From contig JAQFVV010012442.1 in the NCBI GenBank assembly GCA_028023455.1, positions 1,136,501-1,200,500 on the forward strand: DNA of 64,000 nucleotides. Direction: 5' to 3'. This DNA comes from Epiperipatus broadwayi. Lineage: Eukaryota > Onychophora > Udeonychophora > Euonychophora > Peripatidae. Both the position numbers and the translations under genes were made by a program. Below are positions 1 through 12,962 of this stretch, one piece after another; positions within the stretch are counted from its first letter, which is position 1, and the number at the start of each line of letters is the position of its first letter. A model generated the notes under the pieces. That model was not told the DNA's origin. It made no database searches and saw only the letters and a list, made by a program, of their open reading frames with translations.

Positions 1-830
<830 letters not shown>

Positions 831-1055
831 TTAAATTTCCCTTTGTCTTAATAGATATCTCTGAAGTATTCTGTCTTTTATTATAATAACAACTGAGTTT
901 AGTCTATGCTTCAAATATAAGAGTCTCTCCAATTAGTCATTATTTATAATGAGGAGTAGTCATCATCATCATTTAATTTATTTAGTTTTAAGGTTACAAT
1001 TGGTACCCTGCCATTCTCCACTTTTTTTTTAGATTAATATCTATATAAATAAGAA

Positions 1056-1885
1056 AGACATGAAATTTTATTTAATATAAAACTTTTTAAATTAAAGCAT
1101 CAACAAAATAATCAATGTTATAAAACTTGTGAACATACTCATTATAATGCATGATAAATCTATGCTTTGCAAGATTTTTCTGAAATCACAAAAAAAATAT
1201 TTCTTAGAATGATGGAAGGAAAAGGATGGAAGGAAAAGGCATAATAATAAATAAAATAAAAAAATAACAAACACAGATTTCTCTCATTTTTTATATTTCC
1301 ACTCCTTAACACTATACTTAACTCATGGGACATTGTGAGAAGAAACATGCTATTTATAATTTAATAAATTTGATTCTAATCTCTCAAGGAGCATTGGGAA
1401 TTTTTCTATTAAATGATTTGTAATATTTTTAGTTAAGCTATTCACATATTTTATTTATTTCAATTTTAATTAACTTTTATCGGAAGTTCTTACTTTTCAA
1501 ATGCTCTTTGTATATATTTACTACCCTGTAGCATTTGATCATCCATTAACACTTTTAGGGATTGCTGTTGCTAAGTTAACTTCCAAAGGTATTAAACTGG
1601 AACTATTTTCTATCTCCTATCTTAGTGTTTGAGTAAGGCATCAATTATCGTGATTGCATAATGGATTATTTCCATTACTGAAACTTATTCTATTGTTGTA
1701 ACCACTCCAACCTGTTGAAACATTTGCAGTTATATAATTATTTAACTTTTAAAATATTTATTATTCAATTTACTTGCATGGTTTCAACAAGTTAAAGTGT
1801 CTACTGTTATATGCACATGCATGCACTCGTTATCTGTGTGTGTGAGTATAACAAAATCAATTTTAAATGGCAGGAAATAAAGGAA
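1056..1885. repeat. Left arm of the palindrome
   Basis: This stretch is the reverse complement of 5600-7130, with indels. Its inner end carries TGGCAGGAAATAAA at about 1867, which appears inverted at about 5610-5625. Its outer end (TTTTATTTAATATAAAAC, about 1064-1081) is inverted near 7110-7130. No coding capacity is evident. Confidence 0.8.
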
Positions 1886-2001
1886 AAATGAAGCAGGCAT
1901 ATATGGACCTTGTCAGTATAATAAATTTTATGTTACCTGTAGATTGATTTTAGTAAAACAAAAGATAAGCAAAGTTTACTTATAGAAGAGTCATTTTAAA
2001 T

Positions 2002-2079
2002 AGAAGTGTTACTTAACACTTCTAGAAATGTTATTTAACACTTCTAGAAGTATTATTTAACACTTCTAGAAGTGTTATT
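2002..2079. promoter_or_regulatory. 22-bp tandem array of TTCTAGAA palindromes
   Basis: Three full units of about 22 bp each contain the palindrome ACTTCTAGAAGT, with TTCTAGAA at 2020, 2042 and 2064, plus partial units on each side. TTC-nn-GAA is the tail-to-tail arrangement of heat-shock elements, so the array could bind HSF. It may equally be a simple palindromic minisatellite. It lies in sequence unique to the left arm of the surrounding palindrome. Regulatory function is inferred only. Confidence 0.4.
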
Positions 2080-2883
2080 TTAATTTCTTTCTTGTAAACA
2101 AAAAACAAAAATCCTAATAATTGTAAAAATAATATGATTTATTTATAGGGTTACATATTTTTATACATTTATTACTATTTTAGACAATTTCTAAAATGGA
2201 TTTTCAGTTATTAATTATTGATGTAAAGTAAATGTGAAATAATTAAATAGTAGGTTACTTTAAAATATTTCAAAATAACACTTCAATAAGTAAAATTTAT
2301 TTCTCTTCTGTTTTTCTAGAATCAAAACACAGTTAATGTAATATTCAATATACAAAAATGGTCCATATGCTTATGGACATGCATAATTCATTTTGGTTAT
2401 CTGGTATTAGAGCTGTGACATTGATAACAACTCTTGGAATGATGATTGATGCTTGCTGCGACATTGATAACAACTCTTGGAACAATGTTCAATGTTCACA
2501 ATGACTCTTAGATTGATTATCAGCAGCACATTTGAAAGAAAACATGTGTAAAAACATGAATTTCAATGATGGAATGACCTGTGATGTTAGGGAGATAGGA
2601 GACTTCTCACATCCTCAGTGGATCTTGGAATGTAACCTGTAACAAAAGTGTGAACAAGTAATTCCTAACAAAAGTGTGAAAACATCAACAAGTGATGGTG
2701 GAATGACCAATGGTGCTCACAATTGTATAATCTGAGAGAGAGAAGTCAAAATGGGTCTTTACTTATCAGTGTGATCTTTTGGGTTAAAGTCACATCAAAT
2801 TGTTCTGTGCTTTCTGAGAGATTTTTGATTGAGATTTCTTTGTGTTTTTGCTTTTTATTGAGATTCCTGTAAGATTTTTAAAA

Positions 2884-3720
2884 TGATAAATCTATGGAAA
2901 TGACCTACTACTGAGATTGAAGCAGTCAAGTATTTCCAAGAACAAGGCATACTGCCATCAGTGAAAGTCTGTCCAAATGGACATAATATGGCCTTGTACA
3001 TTCATATGTCAGACAAATAATGGCATTGCAATATCTGAGGATGTGACAAAAAAATTGGTATACAGAAGCAGACATGGCTCAAATTCCTATGCTGACTGCA
3101 TTACTGTTTATTTATAGCTGGTTATGGAAATTAACATCGATCGAATGAGGAAAACATGAGCTCAGTTTGGCAAGCAAAACTGCCATTGATTGGAAAAAAT
3201 ATATAAGAGAAATTTGCACAATGGCTATGTTAAATCGAATACACTGCAAAATTGGAGGACCAAATAAAATAGTGAAATACTTATTTTTAGAAGGAAAAAT
3301 CATGGAGGCTGAATACTCCCAGAACAAGTGATGTTTGATGGATTATGTTTGGAAATAGACAAATGCTTTATTATCCAAATTGAAGATTGGACAGCTAAAA
3401 CTCTAATGTAAGCCATTTGAAGCAATGTTGAAGTGGGCTCAACAATATATTCTGATTATTGGAAGGCTTATAAAATAGAAGAATTATGTGAAGCCAGTTA
3501 TGATCACTTCCAAGTAAATCACATCTACAATTTTATAAATCCAGACACTGGAGTGCACACCCAAAATATTGAGAGAATGTTGTGTTCTGCCAAATGTAGG
3601 AACAAGCATTTACAGAGCATGGTGAGACAACACTTTGATCTGTACTTAGTGGAGTTTATGTAGTGGATATTTCACAAAAATGTGGACATTTTCCTGGCAA
3701 TATTGAATGATATGAGAGAA
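2884..3720 (+). pseudogene. Merlin-family (IS1016/ISXO2-like) DDE transposase, decayed
   Basis: Conceptual translation in shifting frames shows the order expected for Merlin transposases. There is an N-terminal zinc-ribbon-like piece (CPNGHNM near 2971, then a WHC about 13 residues later). An EID motif at 3352-3360 corresponds to the first catalytic Asp. An uninterrupted 76-codon block at 3433-3663 contains STIYSDYWKAY (second catalytic Asp), VNHIYNFINP, then GVHTQNIERM and YLVEFM, the signature of the ISXO2-like domain. Stops and frameshifts separate these pieces, so no active enzyme is encoded. In intact elements the protein binds the terminal repeats and performs cut-and-paste transposition. 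The family call is firm; membership of the long palindrome is inferred from position. Confidence 0.8.
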
Positions 3721-4099
3721 ATATTTCCCCCATGATAATTTTATAGTAGACTATATATTTTATTTGTTTTCATTTTTGCAAAAAAAGCTAATAATTTATT
3801 GTGTGAAATATCAAATTCCTGGCATTCTTTTCAATTATTTGCCAAAATGTTAGCAGATGTATATTTTGGACCTATGTAGAAGACATTCAACCAGATTTTC
3901 CTGTTCAATATTTTACAATAAGTATCACAAAATGTATTTAATCCACTTGTAAAGTCTTTTGATGTTGTTTCATAGGTTTTTCAATTACTCACTAAAAATG
4001 GCAATAGCGTTACATTTGCTTTTTGAAAATCAAAATGTATTGTTTTTAAAATTTTCAGTATGACTTTAAAATTTCCACAATATTTAGGCATTTCATGTA
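3721..4099. other. Non-coding spacer after the transposase
   Basis: AT-rich sequence between the transposase remnant and the internal tandem repeat. No open frame or RNA signature is visible. It probably belongs to the transposon body. Confidence 0.4.
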
Positions 4100-5260
4100 C
4101 ATTTAGTGCAGTATTTGTCTGAATTTGGTAATTTTATTTAAAAATTAAGTTTATTTTATGGATTCTCCTACATTTTTAATTAGAATTTTTTACCAATAAT
4201 GACATTGGTTTTTGGAGGAGATTTTTAGATTTACTCGTATTGCTTTTTTTTTTTTTTTTACATTTTGTACAGTATATACTACATTCTTTGTTAAAAATAT
4301 TGCAATATTTTTTTTGAATTCCATTGCAATTTTACTACAATGTTACCATGATTTCTCAATAATCATGTACTGAATATATTCTACATTTTTGGTTAAAAAT
4401 ATTGCAATATTAAAATCATGGTTAATGGCATCACCTTTGCTGTTTCTTTTTTTTTTTGGAGATGTGTCATTTAAAATTTTTTTTTAGATTTACCCGTATT
4501 TCTTTTTTTTTAAATTTTCATGTTTTTTTTTGTTGTTGTTGTTGTTAAATTTCACCCAATATTCGTTTGAATTTCAGTACAATATTATTTTGATTTCTTA
4601 ATAACCATGTATTGAATATATTCTACATTTTTGGTTAAAAATATTTTCAATCTTAAAATTGTGGTTAATGGTATCACCTTTGCTGATTTTTTTGTAAATG
4701 TGTTACTTAAAAAAAAAATTAGATTTACCCGTATCTCTTTTTCTTAAAATTTTGTATTTTTTTTTTGTTTAAATTTTGGCCAATGTTTGTTTGAATTTCA
4801 TTACAATATTACCATGATTTCTTAATAACCATATACTGAATATATTCTATATTTTTGGTTAAAAATATTTGCAATATTAAAATTGTGGTTACTGGATTTA
4901 CTTTTGCTGTTTCTTTTTTTTTTTTTTTTTTGTAAATGCGTCATTTTAAAAATATTGTAGTTTACCCATATTTCTTTTTTTAAAAATTTCGTAATTTTTT
5001 TAAAAAATTTTATCCAATATTTGTTTGAATTTCACTACAATATTACCTTGATTTCTCAATAATCATGTATTGAATATATTTTACTTTTTATTTATTGTTA
5101 AAAATCTTCCACAATATTGAAATATCTTAAATCGTCAATTGCAATGCGTTTGCTATTTTTTTTCTGGAAATTACCTTGATTTCTCAATAATCATCTACTG
5201 AATATATACTGCACTTTTTGTTAAAAATCTTGCAATATTTCTTTGAATTATATTATATTA
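4100..5260. repeat. Diverged tandem repeat, about 240-bp period
   Basis: A module with ACAATATTACC, GATTTCTCAATAATCATG, ACTGAATATATTCTAC and TTGGTTAAAAATATTGCAAT recurs starting near 4330, 4580, 4800 and 5035, with a truncated copy near 5170. Between modules lie T-rich tracts and the repeated phrase AGATTTACCCGTAT. The units are clearly diverged. The array lies inside the core of the Merlin-bearing palindrome, 3' of the transposase. Confidence 0.75.
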
Positions 5261-5390
5261 TGTGTTACTATTTTTTAGAATTGAGCTGTGACATGTCCTT
5301 TTTGGTTTTTCAAGGAAGAGTCATGTTCACATCATTTTGGTGGATTCACAAAGTCATCAGCAGATTGATACAAATGTCAACAATGTCAGA

Positions 5391-5593
5391 AGGTATTAGA
5401 ATTGTGACTTTGACAATGACCCTTGGAACAACCGTTGATGCCTAATGTTCACAATAACTCTTGGCTTGATAATTGACACTGGGAACATAGGAGACTTATC
5501 TCCCCAGCATCGATCATCATTCCAAGAGTCGTTGTGAATGCCAAGCATTGTTTCAAGAGTTCTCGTCAATGTTGCAGCTCTAATACCAAAGTA
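5391..5593. repeat. Subterminal hairpin of the Merlin-like core
   Basis: 5391-5470 and 5505-5593 are imperfect inverted copies of each other, sharing GGTATTAGA, AACTCTTGGAAC and GTTCACAA. 5505-5593 is also the reverse complement of 2398-2500, and 5391-5470 runs in the same direction as 2402-2515. This subterminal sequence therefore exists at least three times, flanking the transposase region. Confidence 0.65.
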
Positions 5594-5599
5594 CCTTCA

Positions 5600-7130
<1,531 letters not shown>

Positions 7131-7141
7131 CTGTGGTCTAC

Positions 7142-8626
7142 TTATATATATATGTCCACAGATGGCGTTCTACCAAAAACACCGATCAAGCATATGTTTT
7201 GTTTACATAAACGTCAGAGTAGTATTCACTATCTCTAACTATAATTCCACTTTCAGATCATGATTTCAAGCTATTTGCTATCATCAGTGAAAGACAGGAA
7301 TAAAGAAACTAGATCTAAACACAAACTCTGAGCGTTTATGAAACAATTTCTATTTAGCTTGCAAGCGTGAATTTTTTAGACACATAATGTCTTCAAACTC
7401 AGCATAGCAAACCAGATAGCTATATGGGTCTGATCTCAGTTCAGCATCACCACATAGTAGAAGCCTCTGCAATCTATATCATTGCAAGAAAGACCTCAAA
7501 GGTACATTAATGATAAACAAAAATGCAAGTTAAAAAACTTGCTAACGCTTGTATTTATGTCCACAGATGGCATTCTACCAAAAACATCGATCAAGCATAT
7601 GTTTTGTTTACATAAATGTCAGAGTAGTATTCACTATCTCTAACTATAATTCCATGTTCAGATCATGATTTCAAGCTATTTGCTATCATCAGTGAAAGAC
7701 AGGAATTTAGAAACTAGATCTAAACACAAACTCTGAGCGTTTATGAAACAATTTCTATTCAGCTTGCAAGCGTGAATTTTTTAGACACGTAATGTCTTCA
7801 AACTCAGCATAGCATACCAGATAGCTATATGGGTCTGATCTCAGTTCAGCATCACCACATAGTAGAAGCTTCTGCAATCTATATCATTGCAAGAAAGACC
7901 TCCAAGGTACATGTATGATAAACAAAAATGCAAGTTAAAAACTTGCTAAAGCTTGTATTTATGTCCACAGATGGCATTCTACCAAAAACACCGATCAAGC
8001 GTATGTTTTGTTTACATAAACATCAGAGTAGTATTCACTATCTCTAACTATAATTCCATGTTCAGATCATGATTTCAAGCAATTTGCTATCATCAGTGAA
8101 AGACAGGAACAAAGAAACTAGATCTAAACACAAACATACGCTTGATCGGTGTTTTTGGTAGAACGCCATCTGTGGACATAAATACAAGCATTAACAAGTT
8201 TTTTAACTTGCATTTTTGTTTATCATAAATGTACCATTGAGGTCTTTCTTGCAATGATATAGATTGCAGAGGCTACTACTATGTGGTGATGCTGAACTGA
8301 GATCAGACCCATATAGCTATCTGGTTTGCTATGCTGAGTTTGAAGACATTACGTGTCTAAAAAATTCACACTTGCAAGCTGAATAGAAATTGTTTCATAA
8401 ACGCTCAGAGTTTGTGTTTAGATCTAGTTTCTTTATTCATGTCTTTCACTGATGATAGCAAATAGCTTGAAATCATGATCTGAAAGTGGAATTATAGTTA
8501 GAGATTGTGAATACTACTCTGACGTTTATGTAAACAAAACATACGCTTGATCGGTGTTTTTGGTAGAACGCCATCTGTGGACATAAATACAAGCATTAGC
8601 AAGTTTTTTAACTTGCATTTTTGTTT

Positions 8627-8631
<5 letters not shown>
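7142..8631. repeat. 405-bp satellite units in direct then inverted order
   Basis: Three direct units start at TATGTCCACAGATGG at 7151, 7556 and about 7960 (period 404-405 bp). The third breaks off near 8132 and the same sequence continues as its reverse complement, with TGTGGACATA ending at 8180 and again at 8585 (period 405). Units are nearly identical, differing at only a few positions. The left edge is TATATATATA at 7144. The right edge passes straight into a (TA)n tract at 8630. The turnaround joins ACACAAAC to ATACGCTTGATC, while the ordinary order reads ACAAAACATACG, so a template switch at short homology is plausible. No coding potential is evident. Confidence 0.9.

Positions 8632-8694
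<63 letters not shown>
8630..8694. repeat. (TA)n microsatellite with a TGTT interruption
   Basis: TA-rich tract abutting the inverted end of the 405-bp satellite. A short TG interruption lies near 8662. Confidence 0.9.
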
Positions 8695-8697
<3 letters not shown>

Positions 8698-9290
8698 AAA
8701 CAGATCTATCAGCCTGTCTGTTTCATCTATTATATTCTATAACAGTATATTTCATTTCACTCAGATTGTGTGTATTTCTTTAATTTAAAACTTTTAGTGT
8801 GCTTGTAATATTGCCGAGTATGTGCAAGTATAATCACCTTGTTAAGTATATGAAGATGCAGTCATAAATAGCATATATGCACATACCCCTTTACACTTGT
8901 TAAAACTGAAGTAAACATAGCAGCGGGTAGTTAGAATTTAGGTATATAACAAAATAAAACGTTTAAATTTGTAAAATAATTCATTTAAGTTTTAATATTC
9001 ATTTAAATAATTTCGAGTTCTATTGTTTGTTAAAATTACACAAACTGCAAGATGTTTAAGAGTTTTAACATTTTGTCTAAAAATAATCATTTGGCTGAAA
9101 ATTGACCTCATTTAAAATTATAGACAAAAACAAATTAGAAAATCCAGTCAGGCATAAATTCATGCTAAGTGCCATTGGGAAACCCAAGGAAATAGAGTTT
9201 TTAACTTCAGATTTAGCTGTGGTGAATATTTAAAACTAAGTGGAAAATTAGTTAAAGGCAAGGTTTGAAATCAGTAAACAAGTGACATTG
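8695..9290. other. Non-coding AT-rich stretch
   Basis: No gene or repeat was recognised between the satellite and the region upstream of the Tx1-like LINE. Confidence 0.4.
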
Positions 9291-10001
9291 TAAAAGTAAA
9301 AGTGGGAGGGAAATATCGTCAAAAATGTGATATAAAAAAGCCTGTAGTAGCCATCAAAATGTTGGAGACCCATTTTCTGAAAAACTAGTGTTGAAAATAA
9401 TTACAGAACTGTAACTGCATAACTTTGACCAAGCTGAATTCTGACCAGGCCATTACCAAAGCTGTTAAAACAAGAACTGTCAGCTAGTGGAATGATAGAC
9501 TGGCTGTCTATCTCTCATGGAAGACTGTTCTACAGAATGGAAGAAACATCAACCTCAGCCCTGGCCCAGTGATGGAGAAGCTACACCTGAAGCATTAACT
9601 AATTCTTGACTGAAGTGATGGAGAAGGCCACAACTGAAGAATAGAAAATCGACAGTAGACTTAATGGAGAAAAATACCATCCCAATTTAATGGAGAAAAG
9701 AATCCCAGTATAGAATGCCTTGAAAGACTTACTACCAAATATTACCTTAAATCATTCTGCAGAATATGCTAATTTCATTACTAGAGTCGCCCTCTAGTGG
9801 CAGCTTTTAGGCAAGTTCACCCTTGCATGGTAGCTACTTTGACTGTGACTTAGATGCTTCAATACCACTTATTGAGGAGAAATAACCACACAGGAAATAT
9901 TGTAAATATCTTCTCTTTATTATTTATAAAAAAAAAAAACATTTAAATCCATATATAATTGTTAATTATTACTAAGTTAAACAACCACCATCAAAACAAA
10001 C
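9291..10001 (+). promoter_or_regulatory. Probable LINE 5' UTR
   Basis: About 700 bp upstream of the ORF1 start contain no conserved frame. Such leaders usually carry the internal promoter of a LINE. No TATA box is apparent, and the exact 5' end is not visible. Confidence 0.35.
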
Positions 10002-10139
10002 ATGGCTCCCAAAAAAAAAACTGTCACCTCAGCAAATTCAGTCATAGCCTCTCAAAGGGAAGAGGGACCACTTTTAAAAAGTGAAAACAACTCTAAAATC
10101 CCTAAATTCAAATTTCAGGACAAACCAAAAGAAATAACT

Positions 10140-11060
10140 CTTCCTTTGACCGAAAAAAGGAAAAACCCTTCAAGGAAAAAATCTACTGAGAAAACAAATA
10201 GAAAATGTGAACTAGAAACAGATTTTGAGGAGTCTGAAAACAATCTTTCAGATCAGCCCCAAACTTCCGACGACAATGATTTTATAGAGAATTTTTCTAC
10301 CTTTAATCCAAAAAAAAATTAGATCCCCAGAGTCAAAAACAAAAAAGTTATGCCTCCAAAACTGAACAGGAATCTCGAAAATATAATACTTATAACGTAA
10401 ACATCAACCGCAATTTTGCCGTTGAGGATGAACTCACATATCCAAAATTAGATGAAGCATTGCATCATGACCCCGCACAGTCGAAGGAAAAAAGTTATAT
10501 AAATACCATAGAAAATTTCAACAGCTATAATCTTGTCCCAAAACTAGACTTCCAACTTGAAAAACGAAAAAGTTATAGTCAAAAAACCAAACCGGAAGCT
10601 AGACACGTTCACACTCACAACACGGAAAAAGACGTAAATTCATACTCTAAGTTCACAGAGACACAGTTGAGTGATTCCATAGAGTCAGAGACAGAAGGTT
10701 ATACTGCTTTGACAGAGAATTCCACCTGCTATAATACCCGACAAAAATCAGACTCCCAGCATGAAAAACAAAAAAGTTGCAAATCTAAAACTAAACCGGA
10801 AGCCACACTAGATCGCCCTCATAATGCAAAAAACGACTTAAATTGTAACTCTAGCGATTTATTTACGCATTCCAACTTAGGGGGGACACAACTAAATCAT
10901 CCAGCACAGTCGAATACACCATTTTATACCAATTCTCCAGTTAATTTAACTGCACATAAAGCCAGCTTGAAATCACCTTTTCAACCTCAAAAAAAAACAA
11001 GTAGAGATTTAAAAACAAGGCTGAAAACTGCACTAACACTAAATAAAGGTAAGAAAAAAG
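10140..11060 (+). repeat. Imperfect internal repeats in ORF1, about 70 codons each
   Basis: The block EKxKSYxxKTxxExR followed by a polar stretch and a Ser/Thr-rich acidic stretch recurs near 10150, 10340, 10565, 10770 and, weakly, 10985. The best pair is KSYSQKTKPEARHVHTHN versus KSCKSKTKPEATLDRPHN. This implies growth of ORF1 by serial duplication of a roughly 205-bp unit. Confidence 0.6.
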
Positions 11061-12679
11061 ACCCAACCAATACTAATAGCAATGGAAAATCAAACTTCAA
11101 TCAAATTAAAACAATTGCTCCAATCCAAAAGACAACACCAACTAACACCAACTTCCCAGGAAAATTAACAAGCAGCAACACCACAAATAAACCAAACTCC
11201 CAGAAACCAAAACAAACAACACAAAACGAAAACAGTGAAGAAAATGATACAACATTGGAAAACAACAATGATCCTTTTCCAAAACTTCAATGCAGTTCCA
11301 AATTCACAACCCAAGACACCAACAGCCCCCCAGAACCAGCACAGCAAAACAATGCTAACAACTCAGGACATTACCATGCCATATCCCCACAACTCCATCC
11401 ACAATTCTCATATGCTAATAGCCTTAGGATAACCACTAGGCAATCAACCCAAGCCAAAACTCAAGCAATCCACACACAAACTACAGAAGACCCATACAAT
11501 AAATTCATCCAATTAAGAGACGGGGAACAAGAACAAAATGAACATGCTGACTTGCAACAACCAGTTAACATAGACTACCATTCTTCAGTAACAGAACACT
11601 TTAATAGAACCATACCAAATCTTCTCTTTCGCTCCTTCACAGAGTACACCAATGAATGTACAAGTATCCTAACAACAACAGATACCAACTGCTCTTTATA
11701 CAAATTCCCAATACTCTCACTCTACGATATACTCACTGATCACAAGATCTGGTCACCAGTTTATAAAATACTGTTCCACACAAATAAAAGGGTATATTGC
11801 AATTCAATTCAAAGACCTAGCAGGAAAGCAACTCTTTGAAACTAAATTCAAACAGTTAGACAAAAAATACCTGGTCCCCATTAACATGAACAAACCACAG
11901 ATTCTTCAGGACAGAGTGAGTAACTGTACTGTCAACTTTGAAGAGTCCCACTTACAACAGGCACTTGCCAATTATGGTACAGTTGAAGGCTTTAAATACA
12001 TCCAAGAATCAAGAGCAGAAACAATGGTATTTACCAACACTGCAGTCTTCCGTCTAGTCCTCAATACAGGAATCCAGCCACTTACACTACCAGCAACAGT
12101 CAGCAACAACAAGGCTACAATCCTTATCAGCTTCCGGGATATACCCCCATTGTGCTTCAATTGTCGGAACAGAGGACACATAATGAAGGAGTGTCCCCTC
12201 AATACAAGCGATATAAGCAGTCAGGCATATCCAAAAAATCACAACAGCACCATCGAAGACCCCACTGATTCTACACATCCAATTAAAACCTACCCAAAAC
12301 CACAAACAGAAACTAAAAACACACATCAGTCCATACCCACTCCAATGGGAACAAACCATAGCCACACAAGCATCCCAGATACTGGAAAATCCCTAATCCA
12401 CCACAGAATGGCAGAGGACTCAAAGCTCACTAGATCGCGGTCATCATCAGAAACCATGATCGAATCAGAAGATGAGGGACCCACCAAAACATCTACAAAA
12501 CCCTCCAAACCACGCAACCGCAAAAGATCAAGACATAATAATTCTAGCACACAAGAAAAATCAACTGATGACTCCAGTACCTCAGACCCAGCCCAAGTGG
12601 CCCTCAAAACAAAAACTACCAGATTACAGGAATCACGTAAACCATCAGACAAAAACGACGAGAAATTCAATCAAGGGAA

Positions 12680-12855
12680 GATGAGACTCTACCAAAATTC
12701 AGACCATCTGTAAACTCTATGCTGACAACCACCAAAGATGAGACTCTACCAAAAGTCAGACCACCTGAAGACCCTATGCTGACAACCACAGAAGAAGATA
12801 CTCTACCAATTTTCAGACCAACTGAAGACCCCATGCCGACAACCACAGAAAATGA
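12680..12855 (+). repeat. 57-bp minisatellite in the ORF1 C-terminus
   Basis: Units begin at ATG 12719, 12776 and 12833, exactly 57 bp apart, with a partial unit before them. Each encodes 19 residues of the type MLTTTKDETLPKVRPPEDP. Because the length is a multiple of three, copy-number change keeps the frame. Confidence 0.85.
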
Positions 12856-12962
12856 AATACTCCTTATCTCATTTCCTGAGTCAGAGAACAGCCCCTCAGA
12901 AAAACCCCTACCAGAAGACGCCGTCCCAGAAGATACCTTCACCTAAAAAAACTCACCACACC

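Larger units (their letters stand above)
10002..12946 (+). pseudogene. LINE ORF1 (CCHC nucleic-acid-binding protein), three frameshifts
   Basis: The ORF starts at ATG 10002 (MAPKKKTV). The first frame stops at 10322, just after an A-run at 10310-10318, and the next frame is open from 10319 with no gap, indicating a homopolymer slip. A second shift near 11780-11790 and a third near 12675 move the reading again; the last segment ends at 12946. The N-terminal half is polar and low-complexity, with an imperfect repeat of about 205-215 bp. The central part (about 11790-12200) resembles the RNA-binding region of Tx1-type ORF1 and runs into a zinc knuckle, CFNCRNRGHIMKEC, at 12153-12194 (CX2CX4HX4C). 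The C-terminus is Ser/Lys-rich and then carries 19-residue repeats. The family role is RNA binding and RNP formation for retrotransposition. Confidence 0.8.

Noticed and set aside
7142-8631. CRISPR array
   Set aside because: Units are 405 bp, without spacers, and partly inverted; the context is eukaryotic.
11165-12942. Minus-strand open frames opposite LINE ORF1
   Set aside because: Antisense shadows of the biased, C- and A-rich ORF1 sequence. They have no domain, and the sense frame carries the zinc knuckle.
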